From contig NZ_AP021901.1 in the NCBI RefSeq assembly GCF_018325905.1, positions 1,798,001-1,862,000 of the forward strand: DNA of 64,000 nucleotides. The letters are read 5' to 3'. The translations under genes and the position numbers were made by a program. Source of the stretch: Pseudomonas sp. St316. GTDB taxonomy: Bacteria; Pseudomonadota; Gammaproteobacteria; Pseudomonadales; Pseudomonadaceae. The notes below the pieces were generated by a model, which saw nothing but the letters and a program-made list of their open reading frames with translations, ran no database searches and was not told where the DNA came from. Below are positions 53,842 to 63,500 of this stretch, piece after piece (the first letter of the stretch is position 1; the number at the start of each line of letters is the position of its first letter).

Positions 53842-54213
53842 TCATAGAATCGCGGCTGCCTTGGTCAGGAACCAGATGATGATCACCACCAGCAGCGCTC
53901 CAATGCCGACCACCGCACCCAAGTCCTTCCAGGTCTTGCGCTGGTTCTGAACGTCGGCATAGACGGTCAGCGAGTGCCAAGCTACGCCGAGAAAAGCGAG
54001 CAGGGCGATCAGCAGGCCGAGGAGAATGCCGCCGTCGTAGGCGTAGTTTTTGATCGTCTCGATCAACCCGGAACCTTCGCCACGTGACGGAGCCTCCATG
54101 GTCGGGAGTTCGGCAAAAGCCAGGCTTGGACCAAGTACTAGCAGCAGACCGATCAAGCGCTGGCTTGCACCATCACGGAGATTGTTTTTTAGGGGGGGAA
54201 TGCACTTGAGCAT
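53842..54213 (-). CDS. ICE membrane protein, PFL_4702 family (probable pilin-like)
   Basis: Protein of 123 residues, with signal sequence and two membrane segments (GILLGLLIALLAFLGVAW and VVGIGALLVVIIIWFLT). TIGR03745. By size and topology it resembles TraA/VirB2 pilins. ATG 54213 after AGGAG gives the family start; the frame upstream overlaps the PFL_4701 gene. Confidence 0.85.
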   Translation of the reverse strand: MLKCIPPLKNNLRDGASQRLIGLLLVLGPSLAFAELPTMEAPSRGEGSGLIETIKNYAYDGGILLGLLIALLAFLGVAWHSLTVYADVQNQRKTWKDLGAVVGIGALLVVIIIWFLTKAAAIL

Positions 54214-54230
54214 GGCGACGATCTCCTGGA

Positions 54231-54470
54231 TTAGGACAGGGTGAAGAACATCAGTACGAGCAGGGCGAGCAAGACGCGCACGGCGCTGCCGCCAAAGGCT
54301 CCAAAGCGCACACTGCCGGCGGCCCAACCCCGGTAAGCCGTCCACATCACCCAGGCACACCACAGCAAAGCCAGGACGAGAACCAAGGACAGCCAGAGCG
54401 TCGAACTGCTCTGTGCCGAAAAGCCTGAGGCATTTTGGAAGGCCGTGGTCTGAGCGTCAGTCATGCTCAT
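54231..54470 (-). CDS. ICE protein, PFL_4701 family
   Basis: Protein of 79 residues with two membrane segments (TLWLSLVLVLALLWCAWVMW; VRVLLALLVLMFFTL). TIGR03758. Its ATG overlaps the stop of the RAQPRD gene by 4 bases. Small inner-membrane component of the channel or pilus. Confidence 0.85.
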   Translation of the reverse strand: MSMTDAQTTAFQNASGFSAQSSSTLWLSLVLVLALLWCAWVMWTAYRGWAAGSVRFGAFGGSAVRVLLALLVLMFFTLS

Positions 54471-54799
54471 GGCAAAGGCTCCGCTGGCGGAGTGTCGAGA
54501 CGATAATCGCCGACCAATTCAGTGGGATCGCGTGGTTGAGCGCGGGATGGGGATAGATAGCTCTGCACGCCTTGGCGCATGCGTTGGATGTCTTGGATTA
54601 GGCGGGGATAGTCGAAGCGATAACGCTCGATTGATTCCGACGGATTGGCTGCCTCAGCTCGTGTCGCAAGACGTTCGATGATGTCGAGTTGCTGCTGGAC
54701 TAGCCTGAGCTGATCCTGCTCATGACCAGATGCGGCATAGCTGCTGCCACCAACGATAGCCAGCGAGAGCAGTAAATAGCGAAAGACGGTAGTTGGCAT
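54467..54799 (-). CDS. ICE protein, RAQPRD family
   Basis: Exported protein of 110 residues with a signal peptide (LLLSLAIVGGSSYA) and the diagnostic sequence SRAQPRDPTELVGDYR close to the end. Periplasmic; typical of G-type ICEs. It is the first gene of the left half of the cluster, after the inserted 772-residue gene, so its promoter must be in 54800-55190 unless transcription comes through antisense to that gene. Confidence 0.9.
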   Translation of the reverse strand: MPTTVFRYLLLSLAIVGGSSYAASGHEQDQLRLVQQQLDIIERLATRAEAANPSESIERYRFDYPRLIQDIQRMRQGVQSYLSPSRAQPRDPTELVGDYRLDTPPAEPLP

Positions 54800-55190
54800 G
54801 ATGCTGGCTCGTATGGATCTGAGGACAGAATCAAGTCAGCGGTCGAGTTATTCAGTAGGAAATATGAGGTGTAATGAATCGTTTTTTCTGGCGGAGCGCT
54901 GCTGAGACTACGGACAACTGGCCTTCCTTTGACGCTAGTGAATAGTCATCCTTGCCTGCTTCGGAGACTAGCGTAAATGGCCAGCGTTCATTATCGGAGG
55001 TAGCTAGGTACTCATTAGGTGGCGAAGTCCAACCATACGTTCACTATGGGTGGGAGCGGATACTCTTCACAGCCTGGGTTAACCTCGCTACGGATTGAGT
55101 TCTGTCAAAAATGTATGCCAGAGACACACACTGGCTGTGACATTATTGACTCCCTGATACGGCCTTACCCGAATTCATAAAGGGACATTC
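54800..55190. other. Divergent intergenic region between transfer genes and inserted gene
   Basis: About 390 bases. It must hold the promoter of the RAQPRD operon and that of the 772-residue gene. I see a good ribosome site for the latter (AAAGGGACATTC) but no clear -35/-10 pair and no gene. Confidence 0.45.
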
Positions 55191-57509
55191 ATGCTTAACC
55201 TGGATCAGTTATTTCGCTTCAAAGAGAAACCAGAACCGAATGTAGCCATGATCGAGGGGCAGGGCGACGGGTGCTTGCTAGCCGATCAGTATCAGGAAGC
55301 GCTGGACCTCTATCGGCAGATTGAATCGCCGGGTCGCTTTTTGCGCGAGAAAATCTACTTCGCCAAGCTCTGCATTGGCAGCGCTGGTAGTAATGACGGT
55401 GATCTGATAGGTGATGACTTGAGTTCTAGCTCTCAGATGGGGCTGGAGCTCCAGGTAGAGGCCATACACCGAATCCATCAGCTGTGGGATTCTGACCTCG
55501 AGCCCGATGAGTATGAAAAACCGAAGGAATTAATTCGTCTGACCAGATGGATCAAGGACCATGTGGACTCTAATCCATACGCAGGCCGCCTAGTATTGAT
55601 GTCTTGGTATGGGGCCAGCATGCACAGCCGCCGTGGACATCAGGCTTTCGTTGACCTGCAGAGAGTTGTTTACCCCACGCTGACCATACATGGTAAGTGG
55701 CATTCAGAGTTGTTGGATGCCCTAGCCGATCGAAATCGCGATACTGTTTTGACCCTTTTGGAGGCAGTCGATTTTGACACGGCCCCTAATATGGCCACCG
55801 TTTGCCGTGCAGCCAACTTCGTCAACAAAAAAGAAACTGCACAACGGGCCGCGAGAGTCTTTGTCGCTCGCTACAGCAAATTGGGCCCGCAAATGTACAG
55901 GGCGCTGGTGAGCGCCGCGATTATGAGCAACCAGGTGGATTTGCTCGACAACATTCCTAATGAGCATGCCCATGATTTTTTATCCGATCCTCTTATAGAA
56001 CTTTTTTCCTGTGCCTCGAACGGACAATTCGAGCGTGCTGCGGTCGTCTTGGAGCGTACGAATGTCGATACCCTAATCTGTTACCAATCACCATGTATGG
56101 TTGAAGGTTACACACGCTTTCTTTCTGAGGGTCCATATGATTCTTGGCCGTCGATACTCCAGCCAGTGGACGGATTTGAGCTAGAATTGTTTCGTCGCCT
56201 GCCTAACACCGAGTCCTCAAACCGTTTTCGCCTTCTGCTGCTAAATGACGCTCAGTATGCCTTTGGAGAGGCGTTTACTAATTGTGTCCGACAGCTTTGG
56301 ACTGACGCTCCGTCCTACGAGGTTGCTGAGTTGCTCAGCGAGTTTTCTACTAAGGACCTGAAGACTCTTGGGGCCTTGATGATCGACTATCTGGAAGAGT
56401 ATCAGTTCGAGGACGGAGAGGACGTCGCGGCTCTGGAGATCTTGTCTGAGTGGGATGACGTTGATTTGAAATTCGGCCCCTTATTTTTTGGTGCTAAAGC
56501 GCAGCTCAGAAAAGTTGCAGCAACGAATCGACTCCGAGTGTTATCGATGCTGTTCGCTTTTGCTAAAAGAAATATTGCGAAGATCAATTGTGATGGGGAC
56601 AGCAGCAATACCTACCTTGGTTGGTTAGCTGAGCTCACCGAGCTTGCTCCGACTCGATACGGTATTGAGTATATTTTCCGACAGGCCAATCTAGGTGACT
56701 ATCAGGGGGCGCTTGCATCGCTGGAGCGTCTAAATCTTGAGCCAAGTAGAGATGTGGTATTCGCTTATGGTTGGGTCGGTACCAACACAGATAGCTACGC
56801 CCTGCTGGCAGCGTTCGAGAAGGCGGTTGAGATCGACTCTAAGCTTCACGAGGTAGAGCGAATACAAAAAATTCGTCCCGAAGTTAGAGCAAAATTGCAG
56901 CGACTTGCTGCAACGCAACTCCATCTGGATTTCGATGGCGAGCAGGTTGTACGTCCGATCCCGTCACCGTTGCCGGCTAGTCTTTACTCTGCCATGGAGG
57001 CCATTGACCAATCACTTGTCTCGCTCAGTCCGGCTCAGATCCTCACTCTTCAGATCTGGCTTGGCCAACGTTACAAAGATATTGATAGTTCAATGCCTCC
57101 GGCGGCCGGGAATCACTTAGTTATCGAGTCTTGGAATGGATGCCTCCGTAGCGCGAAGCTGGCTCTTAAAGGAGAAAGCCAAATACTTAGCTTGGCCAAA
57201 CGTCACGGGTACTCAAAGGTGATTGATGTTATGGCCGAAGCATTTGCTCATGAAAGTAAGCCAGATCTGGCACTGACGGCCCTCGCAAAAATTCTGGCAC
57301 AGCGCGTCGATACGGGGGCAAACGAGGTTGCCTATCTGATTGGCACAATTAGGAATCGTTGTAATTACCACAACCCGAATATTATAAGAGAGCAGGTTCG
57401 CGAAGCGTCTAAACGTGGTATCTCGGTGAGTCAATTGCAAGAGTTGGCGACCGAAGTCAGCAGCTGGACTATGTGGAAAAATAAAATCGAGGACTTACTC
57501 CAGAAGTAA
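55191..57509 (+). CDS. Large helical-repeat protein of unknown function, cargo inside the transfer cluster
   Basis: Soluble protein of 772 residues, not recognised. Helical throughout, with repeats that look tetratricopeptide-like (DQYQEALDLYRQIESPGRFL; RQANLGDYQGALASLERLNL; KPDLALTALAKILAQRV). No membrane segment, no Walker or nuclease motif that I can see. It lies opposite to the transfer genes, between the PFL_4697 and RAQPRD genes, where related elements also carry accessory genes. Its GC content is lower than the flanking tra genes. It may be a defence or regulatory scaffold; this is inference. Confidence 0.7.
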   Translation: MLNLDQLFRFKEKPEPNVAMIEGQGDGCLLADQYQEALDLYRQIESPGRFLREKIYFAKLCIGSAGSNDGDLIGDDLSSSSQMGLELQVEAIHRIHQLWDSDLEPDEYEKPKELIRLTRWIKDHVDSNPYAGRLVLMSWYGASMHSRRGHQAFVDLQRVVYPTLTIHGKWHSELLDALADRNRDTVLTLLEAVDFDTAPNMATVCRAANFVNKKETAQRAARVFVARYSKLGPQMYRALVSAAIMSNQVDLLDNIPNEHAHDFLSDPLIELFSCASNGQFERAAVVLERTNVDTLICYQSPCMVEGYTRFLSEGPYDSWPSILQPVDGFELELFRRLPNTESSNRFRLLLLNDAQYAFGEAFTNCVRQLWTDAPSYEVAELLSEFSTKDLKTLGALMIDYLEEYQFEDGEDVAALEILSEWDDVDLKFGPLFFGAKAQLRKVAATNRLRVLSMLFAFAKRNIAKINCDGDSSNTYLGWLAELTELAPTRYGIEYIFRQANLGDYQGALASLERLNLEPSRDVVFAYGWVGTNTDSYALLAAFEKAVEIDSKLHEVERIQKIRPEVRAKLQRLAATQLHLDFDGEQVVRPIPSPLPASLYSAMEAIDQSLVSLSPAQILTLQIWLGQRYKDIDSSMPPAAGNHLVIESWNGCLRSAKLALKGESQILSLAKRHGYSKVIDVMAEAFAHESKPDLALTALAKILAQRVDTGANEVAYLIGTIRNRCNYHNPNIIREQVREASKRGISVSQLQELATEVSSWTMWKNKIEDLLQK

Positions 57510-57583
57510 GTCGTCGCGCTGGCAGAGAATCAGGCTGTGCTCCCCAACAGTGCGCTCGTCATTAGAAGCTCGTAGATTAAATC

Positions 57584-58315
57584 TCAGATGTACTTTTTGA
57601 ATGTTGCTGTTGTTATAGTTATCGTCACCGCAAGCATCACAGCGCAAGGCAGAAAAACGATCATGGGATTGATTGAAAAGGGCAGTGACAGGTAAATGAT
57701 CCAGGGCACGATCAGCAGTGGTATCACTGCGCGCTTGGCGCGGTGATAGACAAAACTGCTTTCACGCCCCGCGCCAAATTTGCGCAGGTCACGGCGCATC
57801 AAACCATCTACAAAACCAGTGAACATGGCCAACAGAAACAAGGGTGTCGCCAGAACCAGAATGGTCAGGCGCACCACAAATGTGAAGGTCACATACACTG
57901 CAGCAATCACGAAATCTTCGATGCTCACGTAGAACTGATTGGCCCAACTCCATAAACCGTTGCCCTGGCTCGACACCCGTGCTTGCCGGGCGTAATCCGA
58001 AAAGCCAGTCTTGACCAACAGCCACTGATCGAGGAAATCCAGCCACTGGACAATCATCAGTCCGGGTTGTTGGAGCATGAGTGAAGCTTTGAAGTGCTCG
58101 CTGAGCCATCCCAATTCGCTATTCAACATCGCTTGGCTGTGTCGCCAACCTTGGTCGCTCCAGAACAGCAGTAGACCGGCGAACTCGATGAGGATTGAGA
58201 ACAGCAACGAGGCGATCAGCAAACCGATAATGCGTAAGACCAAGCCAATAACCGAGACGATCAATCCCGGGCGCTGGATCGGTTGTGGCGGCGTGTTCTG
58301 TACCGAAGTCGCCAT
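57584..58315 (-). CDS. ICE membrane protein, PFL_4697 family
   Basis: Inner-membrane protein of 243 residues with about four membrane segments (LVLRIIGLLIASLLFSILIE; LTILVLATPLFLLAMFTGFV; AVIPLLIVPWIIYLSLPF). TIGR03747, always next to TraD. A role as TraD partner is inferred from that. Good ribosome site GGAG before the ATG. Convergent with the 772-residue gene. Confidence 0.87.
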   Translation of the reverse strand: MATSVQNTPPQPIQRPGLIVSVIGLVLRIIGLLIASLLFSILIEFAGLLLFWSDQGWRHSQAMLNSELGWLSEHFKASLMLQQPGLMIVQWLDFLDQWLLVKTGFSDYARQARVSSQGNGLWSWANQFYVSIEDFVIAAVYVTFTFVVRLTILVLATPLFLLAMFTGFVDGLMRRDLRKFGAGRESSFVYHRAKRAVIPLLIVPWIIYLSLPFSINPMIVFLPCAVMLAVTITITTATFKKYI

Positions 58316-58401
58316 CCTTTACTCCATTGCGCACCGTTAAGTTGCTGCCACGGCACCTGCCGAATACGTGTTTGCTGAATCAAAACCTGTCGCGGGGCGG
58401 G

Positions 58402-60507
58402 CTACCCAACCTGATCCAGATCGAAGTTGGTTGTCGGGCGGCCGCCGCTCGCACTCCACCATTGGCCCACCTGTTCGTTGTAAGTGGCCCGCATCCTCTG
58501 GGTAAGCTCCTGCAGGTCCTGGGGCATTGCATCGTAGTTGGAGGGCTTAGGCAAAGGCATGCGGACTTTCCAGAGCTGGCCACCGGCCTGAAAGGAAAAC
58601 ATTTGCCCCTTGGGCAAACTGACGATATGCGCTGGCTCAATCAGCGGCACGCTGGTGGTGCTGACGCGATCCTGCGAGGACGAAGTGAAGTCCGTGTTGG
58701 CCTCCGGATCGGAGGTGTCGGTCGCACCCGACACCAGGGTCTTGGTCAGCACGTTAACCTTGGGCAACTGCTGGGTTAGTAGTTCAGCCGTAGCAGTTTC
58801 GCGCACCCGGAGGATTTGCAGGGTGTTGAAGTTACCAATCACCTGGCCAGCTTTGGCGCGGTTGCCGATGCGTGCTTCGATATCACTGAGTGTCTGGGTG
58901 TAAGCCGTCACCTGGATGCCGGCGCCACCGCCCTTGTTGATTAGCGGAATGAACTCATCGCCCATCAACTCGTTGAACTCATCGGCATGCAGGTTGATCG
59001 CCAGCTTGTCACTGCTGCTGCTCGATGCAGGCAGGCCGTGGTCAATGCCATGTTTGTAGATGTGGCCCGCGACCGAGACCAAGTCGGCGAACATGGAATT
59101 GCCGACGGCGGCAGCCACCTCGGCATCGGTCAGTGCATCCAGGCCGACGTAAACGATGCCGTGTTTTCGGATGATCTGCATCCAGTCGAAGATCGGCCGC
59201 GGGTCATCTAAATCGGTGTAGTCGGGGGCCAGTAACTGGGCGGTCTTGCCGGTGGTGAGTTTCTCCAGCAGCGGCAGTAGCGAGGCAACGATTTTGTCGA
59301 AGTAAGTACGGTCGTAGCGCACCGCCGAACGCAGCCCGTCCATTACGGGATCAAATACCCGCTTCACCGCCAGATACTGCTCGATGGCCACCACGCGTTT
59401 TTCGCGTCCCACCATATGCCGGGGAATGTTTTTTTCGGTGAGCTTGCCTTCAAGCTGGACGATCACTTCCCACGCTTTCGGATCGGTTCTGGCGAAAAAT
59501 TGCTGGGCATACTCAATGAACAATGCGTCGATGTTGACCACATGCCGTTGGATTTGCAGGTAGTCTGGACGTCGGCCCAACTCGATCAGGGCGCGGGCGA
59601 TGATGTTGACGAAACGCCAGGCGAACTCGCGAAATGCCGCCGAGTTGCCTTCACCACTGAGCTGCCCGGCGATGCGCGACGCCACTTCCGAGATGCGCCC
59701 GAAACGTCCCACGGCGTTGTAGCGGGCGGAGATCTCCGGCCAGCCCAGATGGAAGACATAAAACTCCTTCTCCCGACCGGCGCGTTTGGCTTCGACGTAC
59801 ATGCGTTTGAGCAGGTCTGCATCGCCCTTCGGATCGAAGACAATGACGACCTCGTGTTCGATACGATGAATGTCCTGGGTGATGTACACCTCCGCGAGCC
59901 GGGTTTTGCCGACACGGGTAGTACCAAGCACCAGCGTGTGACCCACCCGTTCGCCAAGCGGCAGGCTGACCTCTGTTTCATCTGGCTCAACCCCATGCAG
60001 CAGTGGCGAGCCTCCTACCGGAGGCAAAGGGCGCAACGGATTAAAGGCGCTGTCCCAGGCGGTGACACGGGCCAATGTCGAGAGCGGAAATGGTGCATGT
60101 TCTAGGCGACGTTCGAGTCCACGTGCCAGGCGGTAACGGGTCGGTTGGTCGACGTAGTGAGCGACGGCCGGATCCTGGGCCTCGACTAAGCGCTGGGCGT
60201 GCAGGCGGGTCCAGCGAAAGCCTCGGCCCATGAACAGACGTTTGCGGCTCACCGGAATCTGCCGGCTGGTCAGCTCGTAGCGAGGCAGCCGGCGGATATT
60301 GCGCCGATAGCGCAACACCACCCAGGCTTGTCGGAGGCGGATCAAACCGAACAGGGCATAGGCCAGAGCCGCAATCAGACCGATCTCGGGTGATAGGGCC
60401 ACGGCCCAGGGCGAATACACGCATAACACCGCCGCGGCGACGCAGATCGCCACGGTATACAGCTCGACTGCGGGCCGGAGTTTGGACTCCATCGCATGCT
60501 CGGCCAT
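58402..60507 (-). CDS. traD: Conjugative coupling factor TraD (SXT/TOL type)
   Basis: Type IV coupling protein of 701 residues that brings the relaxase-DNA complex to the channel. Two N-terminal membrane segments (about 14-60), Walker A VLGTTRVGKTRLAE near residue 191-198, Walker B VIVFDPKGD and the AAA part further on (LNLHADEFNEL). The N-terminal basic region and lack of an all-alpha specific extension fit the SXT/TOL group. Start ATG 60507 with a weak ribosome site, 9 bases after the PFL_4695 stop. Confidence 0.92.
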   Translation of the reverse strand: MAEHAMESKLRPAVELYTVAICVAAAVLCVYSPWAVALSPEIGLIAALAYALFGLIRLRQAWVVLRYRRNIRRLPRYELTSRQIPVSRKRLFMGRGFRWTRLHAQRLVEAQDPAVAHYVDQPTRYRLARGLERRLEHAPFPLSTLARVTAWDSAFNPLRPLPPVGGSPLLHGVEPDETEVSLPLGERVGHTLVLGTTRVGKTRLAEVYITQDIHRIEHEVVIVFDPKGDADLLKRMYVEAKRAGREKEFYVFHLGWPEISARYNAVGRFGRISEVASRIAGQLSGEGNSAAFREFAWRFVNIIARALIELGRRPDYLQIQRHVVNIDALFIEYAQQFFARTDPKAWEVIVQLEGKLTEKNIPRHMVGREKRVVAIEQYLAVKRVFDPVMDGLRSAVRYDRTYFDKIVASLLPLLEKLTTGKTAQLLAPDYTDLDDPRPIFDWMQIIRKHGIVYVGLDALTDAEVAAAVGNSMFADLVSVAGHIYKHGIDHGLPASSSSSDKLAINLHADEFNELMGDEFIPLINKGGGAGIQVTAYTQTLSDIEARIGNRAKAGQVIGNFNTLQILRVRETATAELLTQQLPKVNVLTKTLVSGATDTSDPEANTDFTSSSQDRVSTTSVPLIEPAHIVSLPKGQMFSFQAGGQLWKVRMPLPKPSNYDAMPQDLQELTQRMRATYNEQVGQWWSASGGRPTTNFDLDQVG

Positions 60508-60516
60508 GACCCAGAC

Positions 60517-61032
60517 TCACTGTTCCAGTGAGGTGGCTGTGATTAAGACAGGGTAGTGCTCAATTTTCAGGCGAGAGGCGATGTCGTTGCCGTTGACCGG
60601 CAGGATGGTGATGCCCGGCGCGGCTGCTCGAATTCGGGCCAGGGCTTGAGTATCGGTCACTTCGACGGCGAGGCCGACCGCCCCCATTTCTTGCAGTTCA
60701 GTCGCACGCTGATGCAGCCAAGCCAACGATTGGGGATCCTCCCCGACAAGGAAAAATGGCTGCAAGCCCGGCATGTCCAGGGTGCGAATTGTGATTTGGC
60801 CTGGGCTCAAGTGAGAGCTGCGCACGGGCAGTATCCAGGTTTCATCGGCAAATGCAGAGAGGTCTGCATGTATGGCCCGAGCAGGCTGGGTCTTGTTGTT
60901 TATTGGCGGCCTGGAAGCTTCAAACTGGGGGCGGGTGAAACCGCCAGGCTGAACTTCTGCAAACGACAGTCCTGGCTGGGCGAGCGCAGCCAAGAGCACG
61001 GCGAAGTAATACGCACTGGGAATTCGCTTCAT
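60517..61032 (-). CDS. ICE protein, PFL_4695 family
   Basis: Exported protein of 171 residues with signal peptide. The part from GLQPFFLVGEDPQSLAWL to PVNGNDIASRLKIEHYPVLI matches TIGR03765, thought to be a periplasmic protein of the transfer system. Overlaps the transglycosylase gene by 4 bases. Confidence 0.87.
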   Translation of the reverse strand: MKRIPSAYYFAVLLAALAQPGLSFAEVQPGGFTRPQFEASRPPINNKTQPARAIHADLSAFADETWILPVRSSHLSPGQITIRTLDMPGLQPFFLVGEDPQSLAWLHQRATELQEMGAVGLAVEVTDTQALARIRAAAPGITILPVNGNDIASRLKIEHYPVLITATSLEQ

Positions 61033-61577
61033 GGTGGTGTGCCCTGTTTAAAGGAAACCTGCAGTCGTTCGAGTTGTTGAGAAAAGCCGGCGCGGTAACG
61101 CGCGGCCGGCGTTCCCCCTGCCGGGCGGTGATAGCGTCCGGCAGCGGACACCCAATCACCGGTGACGGCGTGATGCTCTTGCAGCAGCGCGGCAGTTACG
61201 GCCAGATTGCGGTAGGGTTCAAGGGCTTCGCAGGGACTGGAAAAATGCTGTCCGTGATAACCCAGGTTGATTTGCCCAAGCCCGGCATCGATCCGCTTGG
61301 CGTCATACCGAGCAAGCGCCTGAAGCAAGGCGTGACAGGCGGTCTGACGATTGGCGAAACGGTAAGGTATTCCGGCGACGTTCAAGGTCCAGGGCCAGGG
61401 CAGCAGTTGATCACGGACGCGCATACCACTCTCCTGCAGGGCAGTCGCGAACAACACCGTGGAAGGGACGTTGGCGTCATGCGCTGCCAGTTGATAAGCC
61501 GGAGGCGGAAGTTCGTCTGCCCGGACGGCGTGCACCGTCAGCAGGAGCGCAATAGCAATCAATCGAGACGTTGCCAT
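61029..61577 (-). CDS. Lytic transglycosylase (SLT domain), VirB1-like
   Basis: Exported peptidoglycan-cleaving enzyme of 182 residues. Signal peptide, then the SLT fold with catalytic Glu in ATALQESGMRV, the GLGQINLGYHG motif and AAGRYHRPAG. It opens the wall for channel assembly. It overlaps the PFL_4693 gene by 19 bases and the following gene by 4. Confidence 0.88.
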   Translation of the reverse strand: MATSRLIAIALLLTVHAVRADELPPPAYQLAAHDANVPSTVLFATALQESGMRVRDQLLPWPWTLNVAGIPYRFANRQTACHALLQALARYDAKRIDAGLGQINLGYHGQHFSSPCEALEPYRNLAVTAALLQEHHAVTGDWVSAAGRYHRPAGGTPAARYRAGFSQQLERLQVSFKQGTPP

Positions 61578-62278
61578 TGTCCGTTCACCTGCTGAAATGT
61601 GACGGGTAGCGGTCTCGGGGCTCCCAGGCTGAACCAGCGCCCGCGATCATGGTTCAGCGTGATTTTCCGGTGTTGGACCTTGCTCGCATCAATGCCTGCT
61701 TGCCGCGCCCAGCCACGGACATGTTCGTCCTCACCTTGGCTGCCCACCAAGTAGATATCGAACGCTGTATCACTACTTTGCAGACGCTGCGCTTCAGCGG
61801 TGCACGCTGGGCAATGGTCTTCGACAAACAGAGCACGGCGCGGCTCTACCGGTGAGCTAGCAGCGGGCGGGGAGGCCATACCCTGAATCGGCAACAGTCC
61901 AGGAAACAGCTTGGCCCAAGCTGCGGTGTAGGCGTTTTGGTAAGCCAACTCGCGCTCGGCACGTTTGGCTTCCAGCGCTACCTGCAATTCGGCATAGCGC
62001 TGACGCTCTTGGTCGTTCTCTGCTTCGACGCCGAGTGCAGTCAGCGGATCGAGATTCGGGCTCCAGTAACCACGCGGGCCGGCTTGGATCTGTTCGAAGC
62101 GTGTCCACTCCTGCTCCGTCAGACCCCAGCTTGCCGCCTGTTCAGAGTGCGAACGCTCCAGCGGAGTAGACTGCGTGTCCTGGGTCCGTGACGGTGTCGT
62201 GACGGGGTTGCCCAGCGCAGCGCCCGTGCTCAGCAATGAAATGAAACAGACGATGGGGCTCAGCGGAGCTCTGTTCAT
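61559..62278 (-). CDS. ICE protein, PFL_4693 family (thioredoxin-like end)
   Basis: Exported protein of 239 residues. The region SWGLTEQEWTRFEQIQAGPR then GYWSPNLDPLTALGVEA is the TIGR03759 signature. The C-terminal part has DHCPACTAEAQRL, a CxxC motif in a thioredoxin-like setting, so it may be a periplasmic thiol protein that helps the cysteine-rich TraU/TraH-like components fold. Confidence 0.87.
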   Translation of the reverse strand: MNRAPLSPIVCFISLLSTGAALGNPVTTPSRTQDTQSTPLERSHSEQAASWGLTEQEWTRFEQIQAGPRGYWSPNLDPLTALGVEAENDQERQRYAELQVALEAKRAERELAYQNAYTAAWAKLFPGLLPIQGMASPPAASSPVEPRRALFVEDHCPACTAEAQRLQSSDTAFDIYLVGSQGEDEHVRGWARQAGIDASKVQHRKITLNHDRGRWFSLGAPRPLPVTFQQVNGQWQRLD

Positions 62279-62287
62279 GATCGCTTC

Positions 62288-62959
62288 TCAAGGGAGGTGC
62301 ACGGTCTGGTCTGGGTGAGCGGTCACCGCGAAGATAGCCGCGTTCGGCTCCAGCACCTTCAGTTGCCATGTGCCGAACTGCTCGCCGTTGTGCAGCAACT
62401 GGATATCATTGAGCGAGCGACTGGTAGGAGGTGCGACCGCCAGAAAGCGCTCGCCACCGCGGTACTCAACGCTCAACACTGAAAATGGCGGCAGGAGCGG
62501 GGCAGGCTTGGGCTGAGCGGTTTTTTTCGGCTTGGCCGAGGAAGGCGTCGGTGGTGGGAGTGGTGGCTGACTTTTGAGGTCCAGGAGTTGCTGCTCGACG
62601 TGCTCAAGTCGTGCGCGTAGCGCGATCATGTCGGCTTCGGTAGCACGGGCTGCCAGACCATCGCGCAGTTCCTGTATCTCCTGCGCCCATTGATCCAACA
62701 TCGGATCGAGGGTATTGGCCTGTTGCTCACCGGAATCGACCATCTGCTTCAGGTCTTTCAGTGCGTACTGCAGCTTCTCCTGTGCATCCATGAGGGTGCT
62801 TGAGTCACGTTGCAGGGTATCCAGGGTCTGTAGGCGTTGGGCGTTCGCATTTTCCAGCTCGGTCACGCGTTGATACTGGTTATACAAACCACCACTCAGC
62901 CCGGAGACCGCCAGGCAAAGTGAGCCGACAATGAGGGTTTGAAACGTCGTGGCTTTCAT
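62288..62959 (-). CDS. Coiled-coil membrane-anchored transfer protein
   Basis: Protein of 223 residues with an N-terminal anchor (FQTLIVGSLCLAVSGLSGGL), a coiled coil (about 28-130, RVTELENANAQRLQTLDTLQ), a Pro/Lys linker and a small C-terminal beta domain. It lies between the PilL-like and PFL_4693 genes, overlapping the former by 4 bases. Not a family that I can name with certainty; component of the envelope complex by location. Confidence 0.7.
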   Translation of the reverse strand: MKATTFQTLIVGSLCLAVSGLSGGLYNQYQRVTELENANAQRLQTLDTLQRDSSTLMDAQEKLQYALKDLKQMVDSGEQQANTLDPMLDQWAQEIQELRDGLAARATEADMIALRARLEHVEQQLLDLKSQPPLPPPTPSSAKPKKTAQPKPAPLLPPFSVLSVEYRGGERFLAVAPPTSRSLNDIQLLHNGEQFGTWQLKVLEPNAAIFAVTAHPDQTVHLP

Positions 62960-63498
62960 GGGCGTGCCTCCGGCTGATGGGCCGCGCTGGGTGCGAGCCG
63001 CACGACGGCAGCATCATTTTTTTGCCGTTCGAAGCAGACCGAACGGCTAACCTCATCGATCGTGAGTTGCCAGGCGGGGCCAGCCAGTACTTGTAGCGCG
63101 TTGCGTAGTGAGATCGGGCCGAGCCGGTAATGGGCGGCAGGCAGAGGCCGGGTAAACAGTATTTTTACTGGTTCGGCAGCAGGGCAGAGCGAATAACCTG
63201 AGCGCTGCAGCACGTAGTGCATCGCTTCCTGTACCGAAGGATTCAGGTTGGACGGAATGCTCACGTCAACAATTTGAGCGAGAAGATCACGTTGTTCCGG
63301 GGTGGGCTCGGTGCTGACCAGCGTATAGCGGCCATAGCGGAGCTCTGTCGGATGACTCTCTTCGGCTGTACTCCTCGAAAGCTGGGCCCGATTGGAACCA
63401 CCGGCATTCTCTGGACTAGTCGGCAAATGGGTGGGGATCTGCGCCGTGCAGGCGCTCAATAAACCCAGCAGGCAGACAGGCGTGAAAAAACGCTCCAT
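62956..63498 (-). CDS. PilL-like lipoprotein of the transfer region (TIGR03748 type)
   Basis: Lipoprotein of 180 residues with lipobox LLSAC (Cys17). The middle matches the conserved PilL N-terminal part: RYTLVSTEPTPEQRDLLAQI, then PLPAAHYRLGPISLRNALQ and GPAWQLTIDE. Probably a periplasm-facing secretin-associated domain. First gene of the transfer operon; its ribosome site GAGG is inside the 3' arm of a strong hairpin. Confidence 0.85.
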   Translation of the reverse strand: MERFFTPVCLLGLLSACTAQIPTHLPTSPENAGGSNRAQLSRSTAEESHPTELRYGRYTLVSTEPTPEQRDLLAQIVDVSIPSNLNPSVQEAMHYVLQRSGYSLCPAAEPVKILFTRPLPAAHYRLGPISLRNALQVLAGPAWQLTIDEVSRSVCFERQKNDAAVVRLAPSAAHQPEARP

Positions 63499-63500
63499 GG

